A stretch of DNA of 64,000 nucleotides, taken from positions 1,190,501 through 1,254,500 of the forward strand of contig JAPDOI010000176.1 in assembly GCA_029168955.1 (NCBI GenBank), read 5' to 3'. The notes beneath the pieces were generated by a model. The model did not search any database. It was not told the origin of the DNA and saw nothing but the letters and a program-made list of their open reading frames with translations. The stretch's first letter is position 1. Every line of letters begins with the position of its first letter. Shown piece after piece: positions 42,654 through 52,977 of this stretch. The translations under genes and the position numbers were made by a program. Source of the DNA: Aplectana chamaeleonis. Its lineage: Eukaryota; Nematoda; Chromadorea; Rhabditida; Cosmocercidae.

Positions 42654-43407
42654 CTCAGATTCATGAGAGAACTACAGTACCGAGCAAATGTTATGCAAAG
42701 AAAGCTTTTGCGGCGTTTTTTGGGCCCACAAAGCGCCGCAATGCCATAACATGCTTAAAAAGGTTCAATTCCTATTCTGAATTCAATCCGGATTGCTTTC
42801 ATTTAGTCCTATACGATAGTGTTACAAAATGATAGACTCAACTCCAGACGTTTATAGAAATCTGCATATTCGCACCTCTGAATCCCTCATTATGAACCGA
42901 TCAGACGGTCATGATAGCAGAAATCTCTCACGTTTTGACCCGTGGTCGATGTGATTTTCAGAAGGAAATACGCATTTTTCAACAAAATACAGGAGTTAAA
43001 AGGGCTTTCTAAACGTGCCGTTACATTCGCCTCACTGAGAGGAACACGAAAACTACGTGAAAAAACCATTGCGTCACTTTTGTAATGAGCTATGGCGATG
43101 CGGCGCTTTGTGAGCGCGAAAAAAGCCGTTTTTTTTTGCAAAAAATATGCTCGGTACTGTAGCTATTAATTAATCAGACAGGATTCTCATCCAAACGGCT
43201 TGCAGTACCATGCTTTCTGACAACAAAAAACGGCAAGACGTCGTCTGTTTTCGGACACAGTTTAGTAACCTTAGAGTCGTCGTGAACACAAGCCAATCAT
43301 TCGCAGCGATGAACTGAATAAGTTGCTGGCTAATCTCAAAGCCTGCGACTAGAGAAGGCGTTTTGATGGCGAAAGAGACTGCTAAGAAGGTATTGTCTGG
43401 GCGGCAT
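42654..43407. other. No gene seen; inverted blocks near 42685-43150
   Basis: CAGTACCGAGCAAATGTTAT with GCAAAGAAAGC and GCCCACAAAGCGCCGC (about 42675-42745) recur inverted as GCGGCGCTTTGTGAGCGCG and GCTCGGTACTGTAGCT (about 43100-43162). This suggests a ~490-bp foldback element, 42672-43163, although its ends were not defined exactly. Confidence 0.45.
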
Positions 43408-43515
43408 CAGGGGTGTGCGTAAATAATGTTTCAAACTTCGTAAATAGTGAAACGTAATTACGAAGAAAGCGCCGTAAATCGTAAATCGTAAACCGTAAAT
43501 CGTAAACAGCAAATT
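43408..43515. mobile_element. hAT-like left end with GTAAATC array
   Basis: CAGGGGTGTGCGTAAATAAT is followed by CGTAAATCGTAAATCGTAAA units, the same motif family as the element at 40031-42494. No right terminus was found, so it is truncated. Confidence 0.55.
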
Positions 43516-44046
43516 ACAACAGTTAACGCAAAAATTATTATAACTATATATTAGAATTCAGGTACTTTCTCTCAATAAGTGATAAAGAGCTGTTTTGGGA
43601 GTTTGTTGCTTTCTGAGCTGCATATTTAACTAGGAGTATAGAAGGAAGAAACAGTTTGCAGATTTGAGTGCCCAGCGAGACTCAATACATATACGCCTCA
43701 TGCAGTGCTATATGCCTATATACGCCTCACTCAAGAAAGGCATCATAATAATAGTATAAGGAAGGGACTGTTCTTAGGCGAACTCAGTTGTCCACACACA
43801 GGTCGATAGAATGCCGTTGTGGTCGGACTGATTTGGCCGTACTGCGCTCGAGCATGCCGGCATAATCGACTGGCTTGCGTCTGACACACTAGGGGCGACG
43901 CAAGACGGAGCAGGATCACTAGGGACGGGAGAGGACGGCTCAAGGTTACTAACGGCTTTAGAGGACGGCTCAGTCCGGCGTTTGAAAGTTTATGGCCCGT
44001 TCATGGCGGGGCCTAAAACTAGACTGCTGGGCCACAGGAGCACACT
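43516..44046. other. No gene seen; short direct repeat
   Basis: GAGGACGGCTCA occurs at about 43930 and 43962 with ACTA GGG/ACGGC context. ATATACGCCTCA is repeated near 43690 and 43718. Nothing else recognised. Confidence 0.35.
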
Positions 44047-44224
44047 TACTCAGACACTCGTGGCGTCCAACGGGTGGTCGACAAGCAATCACCTCACAGC
44101 ATGCTTCCCCACGACCGCTAAAAAGGGGCGGGACTGCTCCCCTAGAGTTGCCTGTCACCCCCCTCGAGTTACATCCCATCACTCCCCTAGAGTTGTCCGT
44201 CGACCACCCGACATGACCGAAAGT

Positions 44225-44443
44225 TGGACTCTAGTCGACCGGTAGTTGGATGCTTGTCGACCGGTAGTTAGATACCTGTCGACCGTTTATGGCATACCTG
44301 TCGACCGGTAGATGGATACCTGTTCACCGGTAGTTGGATACCTGTCGACCGATTATTGGACACCACATCAACCGTTTTCTTAGATGCTTGTCCACCGGTA
44401 GATGGATACCTGTCTGACCGGCAGTTGGACGCCCTGTAGACCT
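44225..44443. repeat. 22-bp minisatellite, about 10 units
   Basis: GTCGACCGGTAGTTGGATAC-like units start at 44235, 44257, 44279, 44301, 44323 and 44345, exactly 22 bp apart. They continue with more variation to 44443. It lies just inside the left end of the large TA-flanked element. Confidence 0.9.
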
Positions 44444-45399
44444 CGAAGATGAATGCCGCTGGCTCTTCAAATCCGCCGCGTTGCGGCGAAAGTCTTTCAA
44501 ATGCTGGTAAAACATACGTACAGTAACGAAATTTTATCCTAATCATTGATCAACATTTTAACAATTTAGAATGAGGGTAGGATAAGAACTCCTGATCTCA
44601 AATAACTTTGACTGTCAAAACCCAAATATGGAGATAACAAGACAACATCATGACGGATGATGAACGACACTACCGAATAGTTTCCGAAAAAACAGAAATA
44701 ACAACAAGTAGAACCTAACGATGCACATTGTACCGGCAAAAATAATGTCTGCACCTGCTTTATCAAAGCCTCAGTTCAGTCCATTTTGTGGTGCTATAAT
44801 GAAATGAGCCAAAACTTACTGAAAACTTTTTCCAGGTTATTTTTGATCGACTAACTTGCGCTTCATCAAGAAATGCTACATGTTTATTTTACATATATAT
44901 GCAAATATCTATTGATTGGAACTTGAGGAGCACACTCTAACCCCGACATCCGATTTTTCGTTTTCTGCTCATCTTGGGGGAAAATTCCCGCGCTAATCAT
45001 GGCTGCAGGATTCATGAAAGGCAAACGACTTGGATTTACGGATGGGCTAGTAGGCGGAGGAAACAGGCATTCACGGAAAATCCGGTTTGAAGTTACTGGC
45101 TGGGCTACGATTGGGCTACGCGCAACCGCGCCACCTCGGAGCTGCGGTTAACCGCGGTTTAGCAGCAGTTTCGCGGCTTCAGTCGTCACGAATTGATGGT
45201 GTGCTGTATTAGTGCACAACACTGAGGAAACGCACCTTTTTGCAAATACACATAAAAACTTGATGTTATCTTCCGAGGCAATCTGAAAAATACAGGAATG
45301 CCGCCAGATTATTGACTGCCACATTATAGGCCCTCTAGCCATAATGTGTTCCTCTCGATAACAACAGAAAATTCTCAGAATCATCAACCTCATCTGTAA
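44444..45399. other. No gene seen inside the large element
   Basis: Non-coding. GCGGTTAACCGCGG near 45142 is a short palindrome similar to motifs at 55787. Open frames are unsupported. Confidence 0.35.
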
Positions 45400-46350
45400 C
45401 TTTTATGCATGTTGCCCATGGCTAACTCAAAATCATTATGCCTGTCCTTCCTACTCTCACTCTCTTCTTTATTTTATAGCACATCGTTGTTCACTTTTTT
45501 TGCCTCCACTTTTTGTTTTCCACTAATTCTTGTCTTCCGTGCGCTGACCATTTACCGAGCAGCCACAGGCTCTTCAGCTGGGTTTCTTTCCCATTTCGGC
45601 TCCGAATTCCTCATTTTCCTCAGAATTTTTTCCCAGCACTTTTCGTACACGTTTTCGTTATTTTTCTGTTGGAAAACCCTGTTTTCTTCTACTTTTTTTT
45701 CCGAAGCGCCCACTTGGATTTCAAATGTAAATGTTTTTTTACATGATTCTGTGATCAACCTGGGTTTTCTCGGTGTTTTTAGTTCTAACTTGTTTTTCCC
45801 TTGCATTTCAAGCTTTTTCCATATGATTTTTCTAAGGAGCCGTTTTATTTTTCTCCTGTTGTGAGCGACAGTAAGCTTGTGTGAGAATGACAAAGAGAAA
45901 AAAAAAACAAAAAAGGGATTCTTAGACAAGAAAAGAGATGGAAAAAACTCGGAACTCAAACAACAAACGGAGAACTTGAAGCCAAAAACTCATGGAGAGG
46001 ATGATGATGATCCCTGTAGCAACACCTAAGCCATGTGAAACACACAAAAAAATTAGAGGGGCGTTTCGAAAAAAAAGAAGTTGAAAAGGCTAGTAATGCG
46101 AGAAAAAAGCTAAATTGGGGGTTAAAAATTTCACCAGCAGGTTTGCGGCTCATCGTGAGAGAGCAGCATCACTTTATGTACTTTTAAAAAACGAAAAAGG
46201 ATTTAAAAAAAAAGGAAAAAATGAAAAACTTAAAAATGGAAAAAACATCTCCAAGTTGAGGAAAATCCCTTTAAATGCCTGCGATCCATTGAAGAAGGTA
46301 AAGCACAAGGTAGACAAAAATAAGAATTCAAAAAGCAAGCAAAATTAGCA
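45400..46350. repeat. Strand-asymmetric tract: T-rich then A-rich
   Basis: About 45440-45860 is strongly T/C-biased on the plus strand, and 45880-46350 strongly A/G-biased. The long open frames here (hydrophobic Phe/Ser-rich or Lys/Asn-rich) follow from the base skew. No clear arm-to-arm match was established. Confidence 0.45.
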
Positions 46351-46729
46351 ATCATGTGCAATAAAAACAGTGACTGGTTAGGGAAATTCCGACCCGAGTG
46401 CCAATATTGATTTTCTCCAATCGAGATTCTCGGCGTCAATTGAGTGGCAAGTACGTGGCCGCGGAATGGTTAGCTACCCAACCGCGATGAGACGGTTGTG
46501 AATGCCGGTTCGCGGTTTGGCTACCGCTGGGGTTGCTGCCCTAACCAAACCCAAACCTAGCCGGCTGCATTCATGAATCCCAGCCCATAATGATGTCTTG
46601 ACAATCGCACCCACACCCACACCCACACCACCCACACCCACAGCCACACCCACACGCAGCACACATTTTAAAATTTGCTAACAAGGGAAGTGTTTAGAGT
46701 GGTAAACACATCTGCCAAAACGACTAGTA
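46351..46729. repeat. CCCACA minisatellite at 46606-46655 in otherwise plain sequence
   Basis: Eight or so CACACC/CCCACA hexamers form a pyrimidine-purine alternating array. Around 46465-46560, short GCGGTTTGGCTACC and GGTTAGCTACCCAACC motifs recur. No gene seen. Confidence 0.6.
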
Positions 46730-47205
46730 TCGTTAGTATCTCTAGTGGGTCAATAGTAAAACTGCGCAGTATTCCGCCCGAGCTGCCGGTTCCAAGAAGT
46801 TATAAGCCTAAAAAGGTCGTTTTTGTGCTTTTTGTACCTTCCAAAAAGGGAATTATTCTTTCGAAAGTTTGGAAACGGACCTCATAAATGTGTTCAAAGC
46901 AAACCTCCCTGAGCAAAATTCAGGTGAAGGCGCATTTTCCATACTTTGTCCAGGCTTACAGCGTTTAGGACTTTCGGTTGGGCGAATATTTATACCGATT
47001 AGAGGGCTCTGGAAGCGTTTTAGAAAATGTTCCAGATTTGACTTAAAATTCTCCCAAGGTTTTTTTTTGGAGGGGGGGGCGTTGATCACGAATCTGTGGT
47101 TTATTAGTCGATTTTCCCGAATTTTCGGCTAATTTCGTTCAAAGCTTCCCAACCGGGAGAAATTTCGAGGGAAAAACGCCGCTTTCGAGATATATTTCGT
47201 GAGTG
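46730..47205 (-). repeat. Dispersed repeat R, copy 2 (inverted)
   Basis: Read on the minus strand it gives CAGATTCGTGATCAACGCCC, CCAACCGAAAGTCCTAAACG and GGACAAAGTATGGAAAATGC, in the same order as 57080-57600. It lies inside the large TA-flanked element and directly downstream of the gene-like exons at 47237-47727. Confidence 0.6.
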
Positions 47206-47236
47206 AAAATATACAAGCCTCAAGGAAGACGAGATC

Positions 47237-47727
47237 TTAGAAGAGCGTTCGTATGAAGCCATCAGAGTAGCGTTGTCTTCTTCGAAATCCGGAAACGTCT
47301 TTCCTGCAAATTTCAGAAATTATTGCAATGTCAGTCTAGACTGAATGAAATGCATTTGGCTTACAAGGCTCATCCGATTGCTCTTTTCAGCAGCGATGTC
47401 TAGTAGACTAGCTTATCCTGTTGGTCGCCCAGTGCCTGATTTTTGTACATACCATAGAAACCAATCATAGACGCGTAGCGACTGTTTTCTGTAAAGTACA
47501 TACCACTCTTGAAATTCATGATTTAGCTTCAATAAGCGCACCACTTCCATGGTAATGATATGAAAGACTGGGGCAAGCGGAGAATACACAATCGCCAAAC
47601 GTGAAAAAATGGCCGGAGACTCATGAATTCGTTGATCATCTAAATATCCCGGAAACTTGTGGCAGATAAAGTGTACTTGATCAAAACGGCCTGAATTCTC
47701 AAACTTTGCTTCTTCGAATATACTCAA
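47237..47727 (-). CDS. Two-exon gene-like frame inside the large TA element
   Basis: The minus-strand exon 47453-47727 begins MSIFEEAKFENSGRFDQVHF and includes MEVVRLLKLNHEFQEWYVL. It ends at a GTATGT donor. A 149-bp intron closes with AATTTCTGAAATTTGCAG, and the second exon (47237-47303) keeps the frame: WKDVSGFRRRQRYSDG then FIRTLF to a TAA. Composition is protein-like and the splice phase agrees. No polyA signal follows; repeat R begins right after. Family unrecognised. It could be a host gene fragment carried by the transposon, an old transposon gene, or chance. Confidence 0.35.
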
Positions 47728-48109
47728 AGAGCAAAATTTTCAAATTTTCAAAATGATTTTTCAAATTTTTGAATATTTCTTCTGATTATTTGATATTACG
47801 AGTTGACTGTCATATACTGTGACCACTAACGAGAAAAATATGAATGAAAAACAATCAAACAAAGAAAGGGAGAAGCAATTACACCCCTTTATTCACATAC
47901 ACTTCATTCACTTCCCAGCAAGAGATCTGAATTAGATCCCTTATGTTTTGAATAGTTTTCAATCAGTTTATTTTATTTGCTGTTGTTTTTCCAAATGGGT
48001 CTCACTTGTAATCAAAAGCATCCAGAACGCAAAATGAAAAATCAGAAACAAAAGCCATGTAACTGCTCATTTTTCCACGCAATAAAACAAAAACTCCAGA
48101 ATTGTAAAA
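47728..48109. other. No gene seen; AT-rich lead-in to the satellite
   Basis: AT-rich sequence with a TTCAAATTTTCAAAATG-like inverted block near 47737-47775. Nothing coding. Confidence 0.35.
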
Positions 48110-49218
48110 AGACAAAAAAGTCGATTTTTTTCTTCAGGAAATCAGCCAAAAAGGAGAATCTGACGCCGAATAAAAAAAGGAAAAATTTTCTGCTTACGTA
48201 TCGAGTCAGGATGTGGTAAAGAAATAGAAAATCCCAGCAATCAGAGAGGACATGGAAGAAATCGGAAAGTTCATTTCAAGATCCAGAAATCAACCAAAAT
48301 TAGAATTTCGACGCCAAATCAAGAAACGAAAAAAAGTTCTTGTTGCGATATCGAGTCGGGATATGGAAAGAATCTAAAACTCAGAAATTCAAAAAGGAGA
48401 TGGAAGGAAATTCTTCTTCATGAGCAAGAAATCGACCAAACTGTTATGATTGGGAAGACGAATCAAGAAATGAAAGAACTTTCCGTTGCGATTTCGAGTC
48501 AGTTTAAGGAAAGAATGGGAAACTCCGAACTTTGAATGATCATAAAAAAGAATCGGACATCTGAAAATTTTTCCAAAAACAACAAATCAACAAAAATGAG
48601 AAATTCAACGCTGAATAAAGAAATGAAAAAAACGTCATGTTTTAATAGCGAGTCAGGATACAGAAAGCAATCGAAAATTCGAAAATTTCAAAAAGGACGC
48701 GGAAGGAATCGGAAATTTTCCTTTACTCTCAAGAAATCAACCAAAATGTGGAGATTGGAAAGACGAATCAAGAAATGAAAAAAAATTCCCGTTCAGATAT
48801 CGAATCGGGATATGGAAAGAATCGGAAACTCCAAAATTCAAAGAGGACGTGCAAAAAATCGGAAATTTTCCATCAGAAAATCAACCAAAATTAAATTTCA
48901 GACTCCGAATCAAGAAATGAAGAAAAACTTTTCGTTTCGAATTCGAGTCAGTATAAGGCAAGATTCGGAAACTCTAAAAATTCAAAAAGGTCATGGACAG
49001 AATCGGAAATCGAAATTTCTTCCAGGCAACGAATCAACGAAAATAAGAAATTCTTCACCGAATTAATAAATGAGAGAAAAACTTCATGTTTTAATAACGA
49101 GTCAGGATATAGGAAGGAATTGAAAACTTAAAAATTTCAAAACGGACGTGCAAGAAATGGGAAATTAATCCCTCAGAATCAGGAGGAAAATCGAAACGAG
49201 AAATTCGGCGCCGAACAA
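48110..49218. repeat. Satellite with 449-bp higher-order period (three ~150-bp monomers)
   Basis: The anchor CGAGTC (or CGAATC) occurs at 48202, 48352, 48495, 48649, 48801, 48944 and 49098. Spacings are 150, 143, 154, 152, 143 and 154, so the pattern repeats every 447-449 bp. Sequence supports it: CATGTTTTAATAGCGAGTCA at 48649 matches CATGTTTTAATAACGAGTCA at 49098, and TTTCGAGTCAGT at 48495 matches ATTCGAGTCAGT at 48944. About 2.4 higher-order units are present. Open frames in it are Lys/Asn-rich by-products. Confidence 0.85.
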
Positions 49219-49319
49219 TTGGCGGTGCAGCGGGTCCTGGGGTCAGAAGTTTTGGACGTCAATACGCGCACAAAGGTGAGAAAACGACGAAGTGACGTCA
49301 TCCCATGCTACCGGTCGAT

Positions 49320-49395
49320 GGGTGGTCGACTGTCTGTGGACCTCGGTCGACAGACAGTCGATCGGACACATAACGGTCGACAGACAGTCGATCCG
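49320..49395. repeat. GTCGACAGACAGTCGAT subterminal palindromic repeat
   Basis: GGTCGACAGACAGTCGATC occurs twice, with GGTGGTCGACTGTCTGTGG inverted to its left. These share GTCGAC cores with the 22-bp array near the other end of the large TA-flanked element, as expected for subterminal transposase-binding repeats. Confidence 0.6.
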
Positions 49396-49581
49396 CCCCT
49401 TGCAGTCAAACCACCCAGCGACCGGTAAGCCACAAGGGTGACGTGTCAACCACCCGTTGGACGCCACGAGTGTCTGAGTACATACTCCTCCCTGAACGTT
49501 AACGCCGTTATAAGCGCTGAAAACGAGTCAAAAGACAGAATTGGAGCCACCTTTCAATTTAAGAATTCCGCCCATTAGCTA

Positions 49582-49702
49582 CTCAGGCGATTCTCTTTGC
49601 TCGGACAGTACCAGTAGAGGCCCGAAGATTGGGAGAGCGAGACGAACTGTCAGGTGGCTCCGAACCCTGTTCGATGTGGCTGGGGGCCGAGAATCGTCTG
49701 AG
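49582..49702. mobile_element. Small TA-flanked MITE with CTCAGGCGATTC ends (121 bp)
   Basis: CTCAGGCGATTCTC and the inverse GAGAATCGTCTGAG are flanked by TA (49580-49581 and 49703-49704). Further inside, TGCTCGGACAG and GAACTGTCAGG recur, as in the nested relative at 40187-40380. It lies 101 bp right of the end of the 5.4-kb CTCAG element. Confidence 0.75.
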
Positions 49703-49704
49703 TA

Positions 49705-50045
49705 TGTTTCTCTTGTTAATTTTACTACCTCTGCATAGGCGTAACCTTCTCAAATGGCGGGCCAAGAACACTTTTTCAAGTCATTTTTGGCTTTATTAGA
49801 GCGTTTTTTTCGATATTTTTTTGACGCAGATCGAGATCTGAGAATCTGGACAGTCACTCACCATGAAAACCTCAAAAACGAAGTTTCCCGACAAAATTGT
49901 TTTTAGGCTGCATTGCGCCATAGACGGCTGCTAGTGAGACGCACGCAGCGCGCAACCGGACCTGGTTCTCAGCGCCTCCAGGGGCAGTGCACTAATGAAA
50001 AAATTTTCTCTGAGCGTCAATCAATATTTTCACAAGAAAAACTCG
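49705..50045. other. No gene seen
   Basis: Non-coding stretch between two elements. Nothing recognised. Confidence 0.35.
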
Positions 50046-50526
50046 TTAAAGGCACAGTCCAACCTTAGAATCAAAATTTTGTTTCACTGCTTAACTTGAA
50101 GAAAATTTTACGCTGATCACAAAATTGTCTCCAGAATCGCTCAAATGTCACTACGAACGGAGTTATGGCCCCTCAAAAATTCTGAATTTTAACGGCGAGA
50201 AGTTCGCGGACGAGTTGTCTCGAGCCTGTCTTTTCTCGTTATTCGCGGCCATCGTTTTGAAGCAGGTCACAAAATAAAGCCAGACCGAAAACAAATGAAA
50301 GAACATAGATTTGGAACAAAATCGATCGCGCTTCTTTTCCCTATTGAGACCGGAAGCTTGTCGGTGGGCGTTACCCATTTTTTCTTTCATGGGGCGGGGT
50401 CGAATTTTTCCTCGCTTTTTCTCGCTCGTTAGAGCGCATTGAGATTTCGTGCTTGGCAGGGTTGCTATACACAACGACCGGAGTATAACATCGAAAATTA
50501 CCCCTGAGTTTGGACTGTGGCTTTAA
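50046..50526. mobile_element. TTAA family D, short copy (481 bp)
   Basis: TTAAAGGCACAGTCCAACCT at the left is matched by the inverse of TTAAAGCCACAGTCCAAACT at the right, both with TTAA. It shares both sides with the long copy at 26350-27465 but lacks its central ~600 bp, so it may be close to the original form or an internal deletion. Confidence 0.85.
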
Positions 50527-52008
50527 CCCGTTCATGCGTTATCACGTTAAGTTTGCGTTTCGTTAAAAGTAAAAATAATTCATTACCTGACCATACCAAA
50601 AATCAACAAATCGTCAGTGGTCGCATATCAATCAGTGCCATAACTCCCCTAAAATTAACGAACTAAATTAACATGATTTCAAGACTTTTCTGTTAGGCTT
50701 TAACTGTCAATTTTCCAAAAACCACGATAACCCGTCAATGCGTTAGCACGCTAACGTTATAGCGCGCAGCTCTACTGTATGTTGTTGTTATAGGAGCGAA
50801 AGTCCGGTCCGCAAATGTGGACAACGGTTGTCGCAGAAGACGATCGCGCCAGAACCTCGTGGTTTCAGCACAACTACCTGTGGTCACAGACTTTTCAGCA
50901 ATCTGAAAATTCTATCTCTCAGTTCTCTATTTCTACTGAAAGTTTGCCAAATATTTTGTATAACTCTTTCTCATCAAAATCCTAAAAATGTTTACGGATC
51001 AGAAAAACTACAAAACCAAGCGGATTACGGAAACAGGAAAAAATGGGGAAAAGAAAAGAAAAAAATCGCTCGAATTTGCGATTTTACCGGTATGAATAGT
51101 CAGCTGTTAATAATGAGGTCCATCGGAGCCGCAATTCCAGCAGTTTACTCGATCATTTTGATGAATCACGATAGAAAACATTGACTCTATGAACTTTATG
51201 CAGCCACAAGTCAGAGTTTCGAGAACACATAACCAAGGGAAAATAATGAGACAAAAGAAACCTAGTCGAATGTTGCATACTTGCACCACAAAAACGTGAA
51301 GATTGAGAAGGAAAAAGAGAGGATTTCTTTTCGTAGCCTTGTGACAACATAAGTTCGTTCAATTGTCCTTTTTGTAAGCTACGCAACAGTAGAGAGGTCG
51401 ATTGCGGATACTCCTTCACTAGAAAGGAACCATACACAGGTTCATTAGGTTTCCATATCATTTGTCAGAAACATATCTTGTCGTTCAGAAATTCAAAGGA
51501 CTGTAAATCAGGCAAGTAGTGCAGGTCGAAGAAAAGAGGTTTCAACTGGCTCGCTGGACATCATAGTTTATTGACACTGTGTGTGGACCCGTATGTAAAT
51601 TTGCTTTTCACTGCGCCGCAAGGGACCACTCGGTGCGAACCAAAAGAGGTGACACAAATAAATCAGCCGGTGAAAAGTAAATCCCACAAAAACAGCACAA
51701 TATGGGCATATTGGGAGGTCGAAATCACCAATGTTGAGACTACGCCATTTTAAGACGAGAAAAATCATTTGCTCCGGAATGCCTTTCGAGCAGCCCGAGG
51801 TCGGCTCGGGTCAGTCACTTTGTATATAACCGAAACATAGAGAAAAATCGAACAAGCACCGTAATCCTCTGTAAGCAAAAACATTAATGAAACTGATAAC
51901 AGATGAGGTGTATAAAAGCGTCGAAGGACGGTTTGCATTTATTCTAGCAGTAGTCTCCACGGTGGGATGATGAACTGAGGGACCTAACATACGATTATGG
52001 CTAAAAGC
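50527..52008. other. No supported gene; direct repeat and weak frames
   Basis: AACCCGTTCATGCGTTATCA (50525-50544) is echoed as AACCCGTCAATGCGTTAGCA near 50730. Minus frames at 51107-51461 look mildly protein-like (NEPVYGSFLVKEYPQS; VNCWNCGSDGPHY), the latter with a CX2C that resembles the start of a zinc knuckle. They have no full motif and no consistent splicing. Confidence 0.3.
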
Positions 52009-52011
52009 TTA

Positions 52012-52646
52012 GGCCCCGGTCATAGTTGGATGAGCCGACGCCTCCAGCCCGGTCGATACACACAGAATGCATTGGAAATGGGATGCAAAAATCACTCGGT
52101 GTATCCCCCGCACCCCCAACACCCCCAACACCCACCCGGTCGATACGTATGAACAACATGGTGAGGTGAAGCTGAGAAAATCACTCGGTGTATCTCGTAC
52201 CCCCCGCACCCCAACACCTCCCGCACCCCCGGTCCATACGTATGTTTAAAATGATGGAGTGAGGTTGAGAAAATCACTCAATGTATCCGACGCGGTCGAT
52301 ATCCATGCAATACGTGGATGACGGCGGATGAGAAAAATCACCGGGTGGGCGGGTCGAAGATAAAACATTGCGTATCACTAGAAAGCTAACCTTACTGCTA
52401 CCTCCGTGACTTCACCATACTCGCCTTCACTATTTCTCTGAACAGGTGCAATCCTGTTGGCCACGTAATCATCGTCATATCTAGTTGGATGCATCGAAAG
52501 ATTTTCTCAACCTCACTCCATCATTTTAAACATACGTATCGACCGGGGTGGTGTTGGGGGTGTTGGGGGTGCGGGGGTGCGGGGGTGTTGGGGGTGCGGG
52601 GGTGCGGGGGATGCAGATGCAAATAGCACCAACTAGGACCGGGGCC
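52012..52646 (+). mobile_element. Harbinger-like element H, copy 1 (635 bp) with G-run tract
   Basis: GGCCCCGGTCATAGTTGG and the inverse of GGCCCCGGTCCTAGTTGG are flanked by TTA on both sides (52009-52011 and 52647-52649). A 3-bp TTA duplication with GGCC-type ends is characteristic of PIF/Harbinger. Internally CGGTCGATACGTATGA and AAAATCACTCGGTGTATC recur as direct and inverted blocks. The right arm has eight runs of five Gs (52545-52610), and the left arm the complementary C-runs. No transposase frame. Confidence 0.85.
52545..52610 (+). repeat. Tandem GGGGGTGTT/GGGGGTGCG tract, G-quadruplex-prone
   Basis: About eight consecutive G5 runs are separated by TGTT or TGC spacers of 3-4 bases, which satisfies the usual four-run G-quadruplex motif twice over. 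It lies in the right arm of the Harbinger-like element and has looser counterparts at 58920-59060. Confidence 0.8.
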
Positions 52647-52977
52647 TTAGAGCGGTTATCAGGGCTATCAAGTCTTCAGGTCGCATGCACAACCGGAAGG
52701 CTTTCCAATGCAAATCGCAAATGCCTTCTCCATTCCAAATTCTTTATTTCTGTTTACACCGGATTACGGTGCTTATGCGATTTTTCTCTGTGTTTCGATG
52801 CTTGTGTCACTTTGAAGCCACCCCGTACTCTTCCTTTCTGTCTGGGGAAGCTCTGAATTTGGAAGACTGAAAACAAGTTGTTGTTGGATTTTAGGTAAGC
52901 CTCCTCTTCGCGCTTTCCATTGCGTAGGGCAACGATATTATAGGGTTGCACTTCACCGTGCTGTTCAGCGAGAAAGT
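52647..52977. other. No gene seen
   Basis: Unsupported frames only. AATGCAAATCGC-like sequence, nothing recognised. Confidence 0.3.

Larger units (their letters stand above)
44049..49478. mobile_element. Large TA-flanked inverted-repeat element (CTCAGACACTCG ends), 5430 bp
   Basis: The ends share about 36 bp starting CTCAGACACTCGTGGCGTCC, followed by AACGGGTGGTCGACA or its one-base variant, in inverted orientation. TA flanks both ends (44047-44048 and 49479-49480). Subterminal GTCGACCGG repeats occur on both sides (44225-44443; 49320-49395). Terminal logic matches the 726-bp and 121-bp CTCAG elements. The interior holds a 22-bp minisatellite, T-rich and A-rich halves, a repeat R copy, gene-like minus-strand exons (47237-47727) and a higher-order satellite. 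No transposase motif was recognised. Confidence 0.75.

Noticed and set aside
45409..45959. Hydrophobic 151-codon plus frame and basic 135-codon minus frame
   Set aside because: Both follow from the T-rich strand bias; opposite-strand frames over the same bases, no splice support.
51107..51289. Zinc-knuckle-like CWNCGSDGPH
   Set aside because: The final cysteine is absent, the frame stops immediately, and no gag or protease sequence adjoins it.
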